Positions 1-5,977 of a DNA stretch of 9,611 nucleotides are shown piece by piece. The stretch is from Minisyncoccota bacterium. GTDB lineage: Bacteria > Patescibacteriota > Minisyncoccia > Minisyncoccales > CG1-02-41-26. Below the pieces are notes generated by a model, which was given only the letters and a program-made list of their open reading frames with translations, did not search any database and was not told the DNA's origin. The stretch is taken from NCBI GenBank assembly GCA_028715435.1, contig JAQURU010000029.1, positions 1 through 9,611 on the forward strand, given 5' to 3'. Positions within the stretch are counted from its first letter, which is position 1; each line of letters opens with the position of its first letter. The position numbers and the translations under genes are program-made.

Positions 1-1073
1 CCAACATTGCGCAATAACCGCCTTACAGAGGCCTCGCCAACTTCGCCAGTGTTGTAGTAAAACAGATGATAGCGAACCAACTTTGTTATTTTTTCAATTT
101 CTTTTTTTGGAAATTTTAAGTTTTCCAAGATTTTCTTAGCCATTTTAGCTCCAATAATTTCATGGCCATAAAAAGTGGCGTTTTCTCCCTCACCCTGTTT
201 AGTTTTGGGCTTGGCAATATCATGTAATAAAGCAGCTAAGCGAACCTCTAAAGAATAATCTTTTTTACAAGCATATTCCAAGCTTAAAATATTGTGTTGG
301 TAGACCTCATAGGAATGATGTTTGTTTTGGTCAACTCCAAAACCTTCTAAAAGCTCTGGAATTATATATTGTAAAAGCCCAAGTTCTCGTAAAAGCTCAA
401 TGCCAACAGAACCGTTTTTGTGCATTATTATTTTAATCAATTCATCTTTAATTCTTTCTTTGGCAATAGCATTAAGTAAGTTGGCGTTTTTAACAATAGC
501 TTTTTGCGTTGTTTCCTCTATAGCCCAAGGCTTCTCACCCAAGCAGACAGCAAAACGAACAGCCCGCATCATGCGCAAAGCATCTTCTTTAAACCTGTCA
601 TCTGGCTTCCCAACCGCTCGAATTATTTTATTTTCTAAATCTTTCTGGCCATTAAATAAATCAAAAATTTCTATATTTTTCTTTTTTTCGGTTAAAGCTA
701 AAGCATTAACAGTGAAATCGCGCCGGGCCAGGTCTTCTTCCAGGGTTTTTACAAATTTAACCGAGTCAGGGTGGCGCTTGTCTGTGTATTTGCTTTCTGT
801 TCTGAATGGAGTTATTTCTACTTCTGCTAAGCTTTTATCATTTGCGCCAGTTAAAATTGAAACAGTGCCAAACGCATTTTCGTAAAAGGTTTTAAAGCCA
901 GCCTGTTCAAAAACTCCCTGAATTTCTTCTGGCTTGGCGTTAGTTGTTAAATCCCAATCATTGGGTTTAACGTCTCGTAACAAGTCTCTAACACAGCCCC
1001 CAACAATTTAGGCCTTAAAGTTTTTGTTTTGCAAGACATCAAGCGCTTTTTTAATTTCTTTGGGAATTTTCAT
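1..1073 (-). pseudogene. cca: CCA tRNA nucleotidyltransferase (class II, HD domain), in-frame stop at codon 22, C-terminal end missing
   Basis: Adds or repairs the 3' CCA end of tRNAs in the cytoplasm. Reading the minus strand from the ATG at 1073-1071 gives 357 codons before the window edge. Visible motifs are GGCVRD (codons 25-30), the metal-binding DWD (39-41), RRDFTVNALA (around 117-126) and the DRFKEDALRMMRAVRFA block of the poly(A) polymerase/CCA-enzyme head. A C-terminal HD-type phosphohydrolase domain follows, with HH at 252-253, HD at 284-285, H304 and H336. The family usually runs 450-490 residues, so roughly 100 are outside the window. Codon 22 is TAA (1008-1010) where relatives have Tyr (A-Y-I-V-G-G); everything after it is intact. 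The next usable start (TTG at 983-981) would drop GGCVRD, so the downstream ORF alone should be inactive. Either a sequencing error or a recent nonsense mutation would explain this; error seems likelier because nothing else has decayed. Identity is near certain; status is not. Confidence 0.9.
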
Positions 1074-1085
1074 ACATTTGGTTTG

Positions 1086-1114
1086 ATTATGGCTTAAAAA
1101 TGGATTTTTTTCAA
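1086..1114 (-). promoter_or_regulatory. Candidate sigma70-type promoter for cca
   Basis: On the minus strand a TTGAAA box (1114-1109) and a CATAAT box (1091-1086) are separated by exactly 17 bases. Each matches the consensus at five of six positions. The predicted start of transcription, near 1079, leaves only about six bases before the cca ATG at 1073, so the message would be nearly leaderless, in keeping with the absence of a Shine-Dalgarno sequence there. It faces away from the tRNA-Arg promoter. Confidence 0.5.
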
Positions 1115-1120
1115 TTATTT

Positions 1121-1129
1121 TGCTAAAAT
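1121..1129 (+). promoter_or_regulatory. Extended -10 promoter element for tRNA-Arg
   Basis: TG-C-TAAAAT fits the extended -10 pattern TGnTATAAT with one mismatch. Transcription would start around 1136, a few bases before the mature tRNA 5' end at 1140. No convincing -35 box lies 17 bases upstream, which extended -10 promoters tolerate. Confidence 0.5.
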
Positions 1130-1139
1130 TAACCCAAAA

Positions 1140-1214
1140 GCTCTCGTGGTGAAACGGATATCACGAATCGCTTCGGACGATTTATTGGGGGTTCGAATCC
1201 CTCCGAGAGCACCA
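1140..1214 (+). tRNA. tRNA-Arg (anticodon TCG), CCA encoded
   Basis: Decodes CGN arginine codons. The cloverleaf is complete: acceptor GCTCTCG/CGAGAGC, D arm GTGA/TCAC with GGA in the loop (A20 is an arginine identity base), anticodon stem AATCG/CGATT with loop CTTCGGA (anticodon TCG), a short variable region, and a T arm GGGGG/CCCTC around TTCGAAT with one G-U pair. Discriminator A is followed by a genomically encoded CCA. The gene is a monocistronic unit between its own promoter and the pilin-like gene. A run of six T (1223-1228) lies nine bases downstream and could help termination. Confidence 0.95.
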
Positions 1215-1258
1215 ATAGCTTGTTTTTTCTGTTGTGTTGTGGTAAAAATTAGTATCTT

Positions 1259-1267
1259 TGTTATAAT
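1259..1267 (+). promoter_or_regulatory. Perfect extended -10 element ahead of the pilin-like gene
   Basis: TG-T-TATAAT is a perfect match to the extended -10 consensus. A weak -35-like TTGTGG (1237-1242) sits 19 bases upstream. The predicted start is near 1274, giving a leader of about 27 bases, very A/T-rich and without a clear ribosome-binding site, before the ATG at 1301. Confidence 0.6.
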
Positions 1268-1300
1268 AAAAAAAATAGGTATTTTTATTATTTTATTACG

Positions 1301-1957
1301 ATGAAGCCAAAAAAATTATCTGTGGTTCTTTTGAGTGTTTTTTGTTTTAGCGCGGTTGTGTTGCCTAATTTTGCTCAAGCAGACAGTTTGTATACAGTAA
1401 AGATTTTTTTTGATGCAAACTTAAATGGAATTTATGATTATGATTCTGTGAGAAATCCTGGAGAAACAAAACCTGAAGCACTTACGAATAAAACGGTTTG
1501 CTATGAGGGCTTTGTGCCTTGTGGTAAAAAAATGTGCGCTGGGGGAGCAACCGCATTATCAGAAGGGAAATGCAAAACAGAAGATGGCCTTTGTGTTGGG
1601 GGCAAAGAAACAGAAAAAGAAATTCAATGCCAGCTTTGCCACTTTTTTATAATGATCAATAACACGGTTAATTATGTTATTTTAAAAATAGTGCCTCTTT
1701 TGGCCGTGTTAATGCTGGTATTGGCTGGGGTAATGTATTATTTTGGCGGGGTTAGGCCAGAGCTATTAAGTCGGGCTAAAACATTAATAAAGGGAGTTGT
1801 GATTGGGCTTGTTCTAATTTATGGGGCATATATGATTGTTAATGTTTTCTTGATTGTTTTGGGCGCTTCAGAGGTTAATGCCATAAAGGATGTATTCCAT
1901 GACGGTGTTTTTTCAATCAAGTGCCCTGTGTATGTTTCTAATAAGATTATACCGTAA
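1301..1957 (+). CDS. Secreted/membrane pilin-like protein, two C-terminal membrane segments (CPR-type, VirB2/TrbC-like layout)
   Basis: Function unknown. Residues 1-27 form a signal peptide (KPKK, hydrophobic core, predicted cut after AQA). The exported part starts with FFDANLNGIYD (about 36-46), matching the F-x-D-x-N-x-N-G-x-x-D calcium-site motif of SdrD B-like surface domains, then a cysteine-rich stretch of seven cysteines (about 67-113). From residue 110 comes CQLCHFF, followed by two hydrophobic segments at about 126-148 and 165-188 with a short charged turn (RPELLSRAK) between. This CxLCHxF-2TM block is common in Patescibacteria, where it is often labelled pilin or TrbC/VirB2-like; that label rests on topology and is unproven. 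Signal peptide plus cysteines suggest disulfides outside the membrane. The stop overlaps the next start by one base (TAATG), which suggests coupled translation. Fold class is well supported, role is not. Confidence 0.75.
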   Translation: MKPKKLSVVLLSVFCFSAVVLPNFAQADSLYTVKIFFDANLNGIYDYDSVRNPGETKPEALTNKTVCYEGFVPCGKKMCAGGATALSEGKCKTEDGLCVGGKETEKEIQCQLCHFFIMINNTVNYVILKIVPLLAVLMLVLAGVMYYFGGVRPELLSRAKTLIKGVVIGLVLIYGAYMIVNVFLIVLGASEVNAIKDVFHDGVFSIKCPVYVSNKIIP

Positions 1958-2697
1958 TGAAGATGACGAAAATAAACTATCATAAAGCTTTAAAAAAGAA
2001 GGCAATTGAATTAAGAGGGAGAGGATTGAGCTATAAAGAGATCAAACAAGAGATTGGCGTTTCAAAGAGCACATTAAGTGGTTGGTTAAAAACAGTGGAA
2101 TTAACACCTGAACAAAAAGAGCGGTTATATACAAAACAAGTTATGATTCTGTCGCGAGGATCGCAAAGCCAGAAAGAAAGGAGGTTGCGTGAAATCGAAA
2201 GAATTATTGCTAAAGCCGAAAAAGAGATTGAAAGCCCAATGTCTTTTGAAACATATCGGCTCTTTGGCGCGGCTTTATATTGGGCAGAGGGAGCTAAAAC
2301 TAACGGTTGCTCTATAATTAACTCAGATCCGCATTTGATTCTTTTTATGGTGCGATGGCTGGAAAAAGTTTTTAAGATTTATCCTGATACCTTGAAAGTT
2401 TGGTTGAATATTTATTCTCAGCAAAACGATAAAGACCTAAAGGCTTTTTGGTCTCGACTAACCGGTATACCTATAGAAAATTTTGGTAAAAGTTTTATAA
2501 AGCCAGTCAATAAAAATTTTAAGAAAAATAATCTGTATTATGGAACGGTAAAGGTAAAAATACCAAAAGGCACTGATTTAAGGCATCGAATATTTGGCTG
2601 GGTAAAATGTGCGTTGAAGGATCTTGATTTTCAGATTGATTTGACACAAAAAGAATGGAAATCTTTAAAAGAAGTTGACAGACCAGCAAACTTATGA
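1957..2697 (+). CDS. Helix-turn-helix protein with possible LAGLIDADG-like C-terminal domain
   Basis: Probably a DNA-binding protein; target unknown. Residues 12-45 form a clear resolvase/homeodomain-like HTH (KAIELRGRGLSYKEIKQ, then GVSKSTLSGWLK). A charged helical linker (about 50-95) follows. Residues 101-171 contain FGAALYWAEGAK, then IINSDPHLILFMVRWLEKVF. This resembles the helix-with-acidic-end (LAGLIDADG) and following 'N-x-D' strand/helix of homing-endonuclease-type folds, with E111 in the acidic position. The assignment is by eye and tentative; a single copy of the motif would need a dimer. The C-terminus (195-225) is basic with a beta-like VKVKIPKGT segment. The gene overlaps the upstream stop by one base and ends seven bases before tRNA-Lys. 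TGA is the stop; reading through would run into the tRNA, so TGA is not reassigned here. It could be a transcription regulator or a remnant of a mobile nuclease. Confidence 0.7.
   Translation: MKMTKINYHKALKKKAIELRGRGLSYKEIKQEIGVSKSTLSGWLKTVELTPEQKERLYTKQVMILSRGSQSQKERRLREIERIIAKAEKEIESPMSFETYRLFGAALYWAEGAKTNGCSIINSDPHLILFMVRWLEKVFKIYPDTLKVWLNIYSQQNDKDLKAFWSRLTGIPIENFGKSFIKPVNKNFKKNNLYYGTVKVKIPKGTDLRHRIFGWVKCALKDLDFQIDLTQKEWKSLKEVDRPANL
2641..2669 (+). promoter_or_regulatory. Possible promoter for tRNA-Lys and rpsO
   Basis: A perfect TTGACA (2641-2646) is followed after 17 bases by TTTAAA (2664-2669, four of six matches to TATAAT), inside the 3' end of the HTH gene. A start near 2676 would read tRNA-Lys at 2705. 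A second TTGACA at 2675-2680 has no good -10 before the tRNA. Both boxes overlap coding sequence, so chance is a real possibility. Confidence 0.3.
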
Positions 2698-2704
2698 ATC
2701 TATC

Positions 2705-2777
2705 GCCCCGTTAGCTCAATTGGTAGAGCAGAACTCTCTTAAAGTTAAGGTCACAGGTTCGAGCCCTGTACGGGGCA
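2705..2777 (+). tRNA. tRNA-Lys (anticodon CTT), CCA not encoded
   Basis: Decodes AAG lysine codons. The 73 positions match standard numbering: acceptor GCCCCGT/ACGGGGC, D arm GCTC/GAGC with loop AATTGGTA, anticodon loop CTCTTAA (anticodon CTT), variable AGGTC, and T arm ACAGG/CCTGT around TTCGAGC. The anticodon stem GAACT/AGTTA has four pairs plus a G27-A43 mismatch at its base, an oddity. Discriminator A is followed by CAA, not CCA, so this tRNA needs the CCA-adding enzyme. It sits seven bases after the HTH stop and 114 bases before rpsO, and may be processed from a shared transcript. Confidence 0.95.
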
Positions 2778-2826
2778 CAAAAGGAACAAATTTTAAAACA
2801 AATGAAGAATTTATTTTTTGAGAAAC

Positions 2827-2895
2827 TTGGGAAAAAGAGGCTGGCAAACATTCCAGCCGTCGCCTAACCAATAAAATAAGAATTAAAAAATATGT
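2827..2895 (+). promoter_or_regulatory. Structured rpsO leader, candidate S15 autoregulatory site
   Basis: A six-pair, mostly G-C hairpin GGCTGG/CCAGCC (2839-2844 with 2853-2858) has an eight-base loop. An outer TTGG/CCAA helix (2827-2830 with 2868-2871) could enclose it. Loop bases ACAT (2848-2851) are complementary to ATGT over the rpsO start codon (2892-2895), a geometry like the E. coli rpsO pseudoknot through which S15 represses its own mRNA. The hairpin is seen directly; the four-pair loop contact is short enough to be chance, and S15 control is inference. Confidence 0.3.
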
Positions 2896-3170
2896 CATTA
2901 ACAGCAGAAGAAAAAGAAAAAATTATTAGCGATTTTAAGGTTCATAAAAACGATACCGGGTCAGCTCCTGTGCAAATTGCAGTTTTGTCTGAAGAAATAA
3001 AGCGGGTTCTGGACCACTTAAAAAGCAACCACAAAGATAACCATTCTAAGCGGGGGCTTTTGAAAATGGTTATAAAAAGAAAAAAGCTTTTAAAATACTT
3101 AGAAAAAGAAAGCACTAAGCAGCACAGCCAGGTTATTAAAAAGCTTGGGCTGAAAGAAAAAAGCCAATAA
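2892..3170 (+). CDS. rpsO: 30S ribosomal protein S15 (uS15)
   Basis: Primary 16S rRNA-binding protein of the small-subunit platform, binding the h20-h22 junction early in 30S assembly. The 92 residues match the family's usual 88-89 with a few extra at the C-terminus. Diagnostic blocks are DTGSAPVQIAVLSEEI (about 21-36), HLKSNHKDNHSKRGLLKMV (about 42-60) with the conserved H-x3-DxHSxRGL core, and the final KKLGLK. The ATG is preceded by an A/T-only stretch without a Shine-Dalgarno sequence. It lies upstream of the NYN gene (12-base gap) and pnp on the same strand, so one transcript is likely, as in the classic rpsO-pnp unit. Identity is certain. Confidence 0.97.
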   Translation: MSLTAEEKEKIISDFKVHKNDTGSAPVQIAVLSEEIKRVLDHLKSNHKDNHSKRGLLKMVIKRKKLLKYLEKESTKQHSQVIKKLGLKEKSQ

Positions 3171-3182
3171 TTCTAAAACCCT

Positions 3183-3692
3183 ATGTTAAATAAGCCAAAA
3201 GAACAAAGAGTTGAGGTTTTAATCGACGTTCAAAATCTTTACCATTCAGCTCGCAATTTGCATCAAGCCAGGGTAAATTTTAACGAGGTTTTAAAGTCAG
3301 CCATTGCTGGCCGAAAGTTTATTAGAGCTTTTGCTTATGTAGTTAAAACAAAAACTGGCGAAGAGAAGCCGTTTTTTGATGCTTTAAATAACCTGGGAAT
3401 TGAGATGCGTGTTAAGGATTTACAAGAGTTTTATGACGGCCAAAAAAAAGCAGATTGGGATGTGGGTATTGTTATTGACGCTATTAGAACAGCTCCTGGG
3501 GTGGATGTAGTGGTTTTGTGCTCTGGAGACGGAGATTTTATCCCCTTGGTTGAATATTTAAAGAACCAAGGCAAAAGAGTAGAAATAATGGCCTTTGGCA
3601 AAACAAGCTCGTCTACTTTAAAAGAAATAGCCGATGAATTTACTGATATTGCCCAAGACGCCCGAAAGAATTTAATAAAAATTAAAAATTAA
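3183..3692 (+). CDS. NYN-domain (LabA/DUF88-type, PIN-like) putative ribonuclease
   Basis: A 169-residue single-domain protein of the NYN branch of the PIN nuclease superfamily, whose members cut RNA with Mg/Mn bound by a cluster of aspartates. The cluster is present: D15 in VLIDVQNLY, D91/D93 in KADWDVGIVIDA and D116/D118 in VLCSGDGDFIPLVEYL. The later GKRVEIMAFG and SSSTLKEIADEFTDI stretches fit the end of a LabA-type domain. No extra RNA-binding domain or signal peptide is seen, so it should act in the cytoplasm. It sits 12 bases after rpsO and 97 bases before pnp, a context that supports a role in RNA processing or turnover, though no substrate can be named. Family is secure; activity is inferred from the intact aspartates. 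Confidence 0.88.
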   Translation: MLNKPKEQRVEVLIDVQNLYHSARNLHQARVNFNEVLKSAIAGRKFIRAFAYVVKTKTGEEKPFFDALNNLGIEMRVKDLQEFYDGQKKADWDVGIVIDAIRTAPGVDVVVLCSGDGDFIPLVEYLKNQGKRVEIMAFGKTSSSTLKEIADEFTDIAQDARKNLIKIKN

Positions 3693-3694
3693 TC

Positions 3695-3773
3695 GGATTA
3701 TGGGTTTGGGGTTATGAATTTGGAATTGTGGCTTAACTACGATTCCCTTTTCATAATTCTTAGCTCGAAAACC
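3695..3773 (+). promoter_or_regulatory. Long imperfect hairpin in the pnp leader
   Basis: Pairing position i with 7468-i gives about 31 base pairs from 3695-3773 down to a five-base loop CTTAA (3732-3736). Blocks are 3722-3731 with 3737-3746 (10 pairs), 3712-3718 with 3750-3756 (7 pairs, TTATGAA/TTCATAA), 3708-3711 with 3757-3760, 3701-3706 with 3762-3767, and two short outer pairs of pairs. The main interruption is a 3x3 internal loop. Eight pairs are G-U on the plus strand and would be C-A mismatches on the other, so the structure belongs to plus-strand RNA. It ends 16 bases before the pnp ATG. E. coli pnp has a comparable leader stem cut by RNase III and used for PNPase self-control; the same role here is inference. 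Confidence 0.55.
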
Positions 3774-3789
3774 ATAGTTCAAAAAATTT

Positions 3790-5976
3790 ATGTTAGAGAG
3801 AAAAATGTTTGAGTTTCAGCTTGGTGGTAGAAAGCTGGAAGTACAAGTTGGGGGCCTGGCTGAACAGGCTTCTGGGTGCTGTTTAATTAGGTATGGAGAC
3901 ACATCGGTTTTGTGCACAGCCACTATGGGAAAAGATAATCCAGGGCAGGGCTTTTTTCCTTTAACTTGCGATTATGAAGAAAGGTTTTATGCAGCTGGAA
4001 AAATTTTGGGCTCTCGGTTTGTAAGGAGAGAAGGCCGGCCTTCAACTGAAGCAACTTTAAATTCGCGATTGATTGACCGGGCGGTTAGGCCGCTTTTCCC
4101 AGCTGGTCTTTCCAGGGAAATTCAAGTTATTGCCACGTGTTTATCTTGGGATGCAGCCAATGACCCCTCAACTTTGAGTTTATTGGGCGCTTCTTTAGCT
4201 TTAGCAATGTCAGAAATTCCCTGGTCAGGACCCGTAGCTGTTGTTAGGATTGGTTTGGCGGAAGATCAGTTTGTTTTGAATCCTTCTTATGAGCAAAGAG
4301 AGAACAGCGATTTAGATCTGGTTTTAGCAGCTATTGAACAAGACGGTGAAATTTTAATTAATATGATTGAAGCGGGAAGTGAAGAGATTGGCGAGGAAAT
4401 GATCTTAAACGCTTATGACTTTGCTAAACCGTATTTAAAAGAAATAATTGATTTTCAAAATAAGGTTCTTTCTGAAATTGCTAAGCCGAAAGCAGTTATT
4501 GCGAACCCAGAAATTAGCCCCGAACTATCCCAAAAAGTCAAAAACTACTTAAATGAAAAATTAAGCCAAATTTTTTATCAGGCAGATAAGCAGCAAAGAA
4601 ACTCTGATACAGAGGCATTGCAAGCTCAAATGCTTTTAGACCTGTCAAGCGATATAGGTGACGCTGGCCAAGAGCAAGCCAAAATGCTTTTTGAGGCAGA
4701 ACTTGAGAGGATCTTTAAAGAGAATATTTTACAGAACAGCAAAAGGCCCGACGGCAGGGCCCTTAATCAAATAAGGCCTTTATCTTGTGAAATAGATATT
4801 TTGCCTCGCACTCATGGGTCAGCTATTTTTACTAGGGGTGAAACTAAAATCTTGTCGATTCTAACCTTGGGTTCTCCCGGAGACCAGCTTTTAATGGACA
4901 ACATGGAGGTTTCGGGCAAGAAAAGATTTTTGCATCATTATAATTTTCCTCCTTATTCAACCGGCGAAGTAAAAAGATTGGGCAGTCCTGGCAGGCGGGA
5001 GATTGGCCATGGAATGTTAGCTGAAAAAGCTCTTTTACCTTTAATTCCTGGCTTTGAAGAATTTCCTTATACAATTAGAATTGTTTCTGAAGCAATAAGC
5101 TCTAATGGTTCAACCAGTATGGCTTCGGTTTGCGCTGGCACTTTATCGTTAATGCAAGCAGGTGTGCCAATAAAAGCACCGGTTGCTGGAATTTCCATTG
5201 GCTTAGTTACAGGAAAAGACCTAAGCGAATACAAGCTTTTAACTGATATTCAGGGCCCAGAAGACCATTATGGTGAAATGGATTTTAAAGTAGCTGGCAC
5301 TAAAAATGGCATTACAGCTATTCAAATGGACGTTAAGAACAATGGGCTTAACAGAGAAATACTGGAAAAGGCCTTAGAAAAAGCCAAAGAAGCCCGAGAA
5401 GAAATTTTAGGGGTAATTGCCAAAACTATAGAAAGTCCAAGCAAAAAACTTTCACCTTTTGCTCCGAAAGTTCAAATTATTCAAATTAATCCAGAAAAAA
5501 TAGGTATGGTGATTGGATCTGGGGGTAAGGTTATTAATGAAATTATTGATACTTGCGGTGTAGCCATTGATATTGAAGAAGACGGTCAGGTTTTTGTGAC
5601 GGGCCAAGCTGATGAGGCCATAGAAAAAGCTATTGATTGGATTAAAGAATTAACACATGAATTTGAAGTGGGGGAAATGTTTGAAGGCAAGGTAAAAAGA
5701 ATTTTTAATTTTGGTTGCATGGTAGAGATAAGCCCTAAGCAAGAAGGACTGGTTCATATTTCTGAATTAGCGCCCTTTAGAGTGGAATCAGTGGAAGATG
5801 TTGTTAAAATTGGGGATGTTATTCCTGTTAAGGTTATAAAAATTGATGAGCAGGGCCGGATAGATTTATCAGCTAAAGCAGCTGGTTTTTCACCAGAAGT
5901 AAAAAAGCAGTATAACCTTCATAATCCAGCTTCAAAAAGCCGCGCTCCTGGCAGGCGCCCTTTTGGAAGAAGGTAG
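3790..5976 (+). CDS. pnp: Polyribonucleotide nucleotidyltransferase (PNPase)
   Basis: Phosphate-dependent 3'-5' exoribonuclease of mRNA decay; a cytoplasmic trimer. The 728 residues carry the full family layout: RNase PH domain 1 with FVRREGRPS and LIDRAVRPLFP (about 77-102), a linking helical domain (about 235-310), RNase PH domain 2 with YNFPPYSTGEVKR and RREIGHGMLAEKAL, a KH domain with the IGSGGK GxxG loop (about 560-615), an S1 domain (about 628-697), and a basic tail. Catalytic aspartates D492 and D498 in EDHYGEMDF match E. coli D486 and D492; the intervening D490 equivalent is Glu496. The start may be ATG 3805, where FEFQLGGRK aligns with the family N-terminus and GAGAG lies just upstream; 3790 adds five residues. 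It follows rpsO and the NYN gene, preceded by a long leader hairpin suited to post-transcriptional control. Identity is certain. Confidence 0.97.
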   Translation: MLERKMFEFQLGGRKLEVQVGGLAEQASGCCLIRYGDTSVLCTATMGKDNPGQGFFPLTCDYEERFYAAGKILGSRFVRREGRPSTEATLNSRLIDRAVRPLFPAGLSREIQVIATCLSWDAANDPSTLSLLGASLALAMSEIPWSGPVAVVRIGLAEDQFVLNPSYEQRENSDLDLVLAAIEQDGEILINMIEAGSEEIGEEMILNAYDFAKPYLKEIIDFQNKVLSEIAKPKAVIANPEISPELSQKVKNYLNEKLSQIFYQADKQQRNSDTEALQAQMLLDLSSDIGDAGQEQAKMLFEAELERIFKENILQNSKRPDGRALNQIRPLSCEIDILPRTHGSAIFTRGETKILSILTLGSPGDQLLMDNMEVSGKKRFLHHYNFPPYSTGEVKRLGSPGRREIGHGMLAEKALLPLIPGFEEFPYTIRIVSEAISSNGSTSMASVCAGTLSLMQAGVPIKAPVAGISIGLVTGKDLSEYKLLTDIQGPEDHYGEMDFKVAGTKNGITAIQMDVKNNGLNREILEKALEKAKEAREEILGVIAKTIESPSKKLSPFAPKVQIIQINPEKIGMVIGSGGKVINEIIDTCGVAIDIEEDGQVFVTGQADEAIEKAIDWIKELTHEFEVGEMFEGKVKRIFNFGCMVEISPKQEGLVHISELAPFRVESVEDVVKIGDVIPVKVIKIDEQGRIDLSAKAAGFSPEVKKQYNLHNPASKSRAPGRRPFGRR

Positions 5977-5977
5977 A

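Noticed and set aside
322..885. Plus-strand open frame of 187 codons
   Set aside because: It lies antisense to cca, whose minus-strand frame carries all family motifs; the plus-strand translation has low-complexity Ser/Lys/Phe content and no recognisable domain.
1008..1010. TAA reassigned to Tyr, explaining the cca stop
   Set aside because: TAA ends the genes at 1957, 3170, 3692, 8987 and 9384, where read-through makes no sense.
2695..2697. TGA read as glycine (Gracilibacteria/Absconditabacteria code)
   Set aside because: Read-through would continue into tRNA-Lys and soon hit TAA; the other genes do not contain in-frame TGA, so the standard bacterial code fits.
2802..2867. 21-codon ORF before rpsO as a definite gene
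   Set aside because: Too short to separate from chance, no ribosome-binding site and no recognised family; kept only as part of the leader observation.
2716..2898. Minus-strand 60-codon frame containing RTGLEPVT
   Set aside because: This is the well-known spurious peptide produced by translating a tRNA gene antisense (here tRNA-Lys); not a protein.
4844..5074. Minus-strand frame inside pnp
   Set aside because: Antisense shadow of a fully conserved PNPase region.
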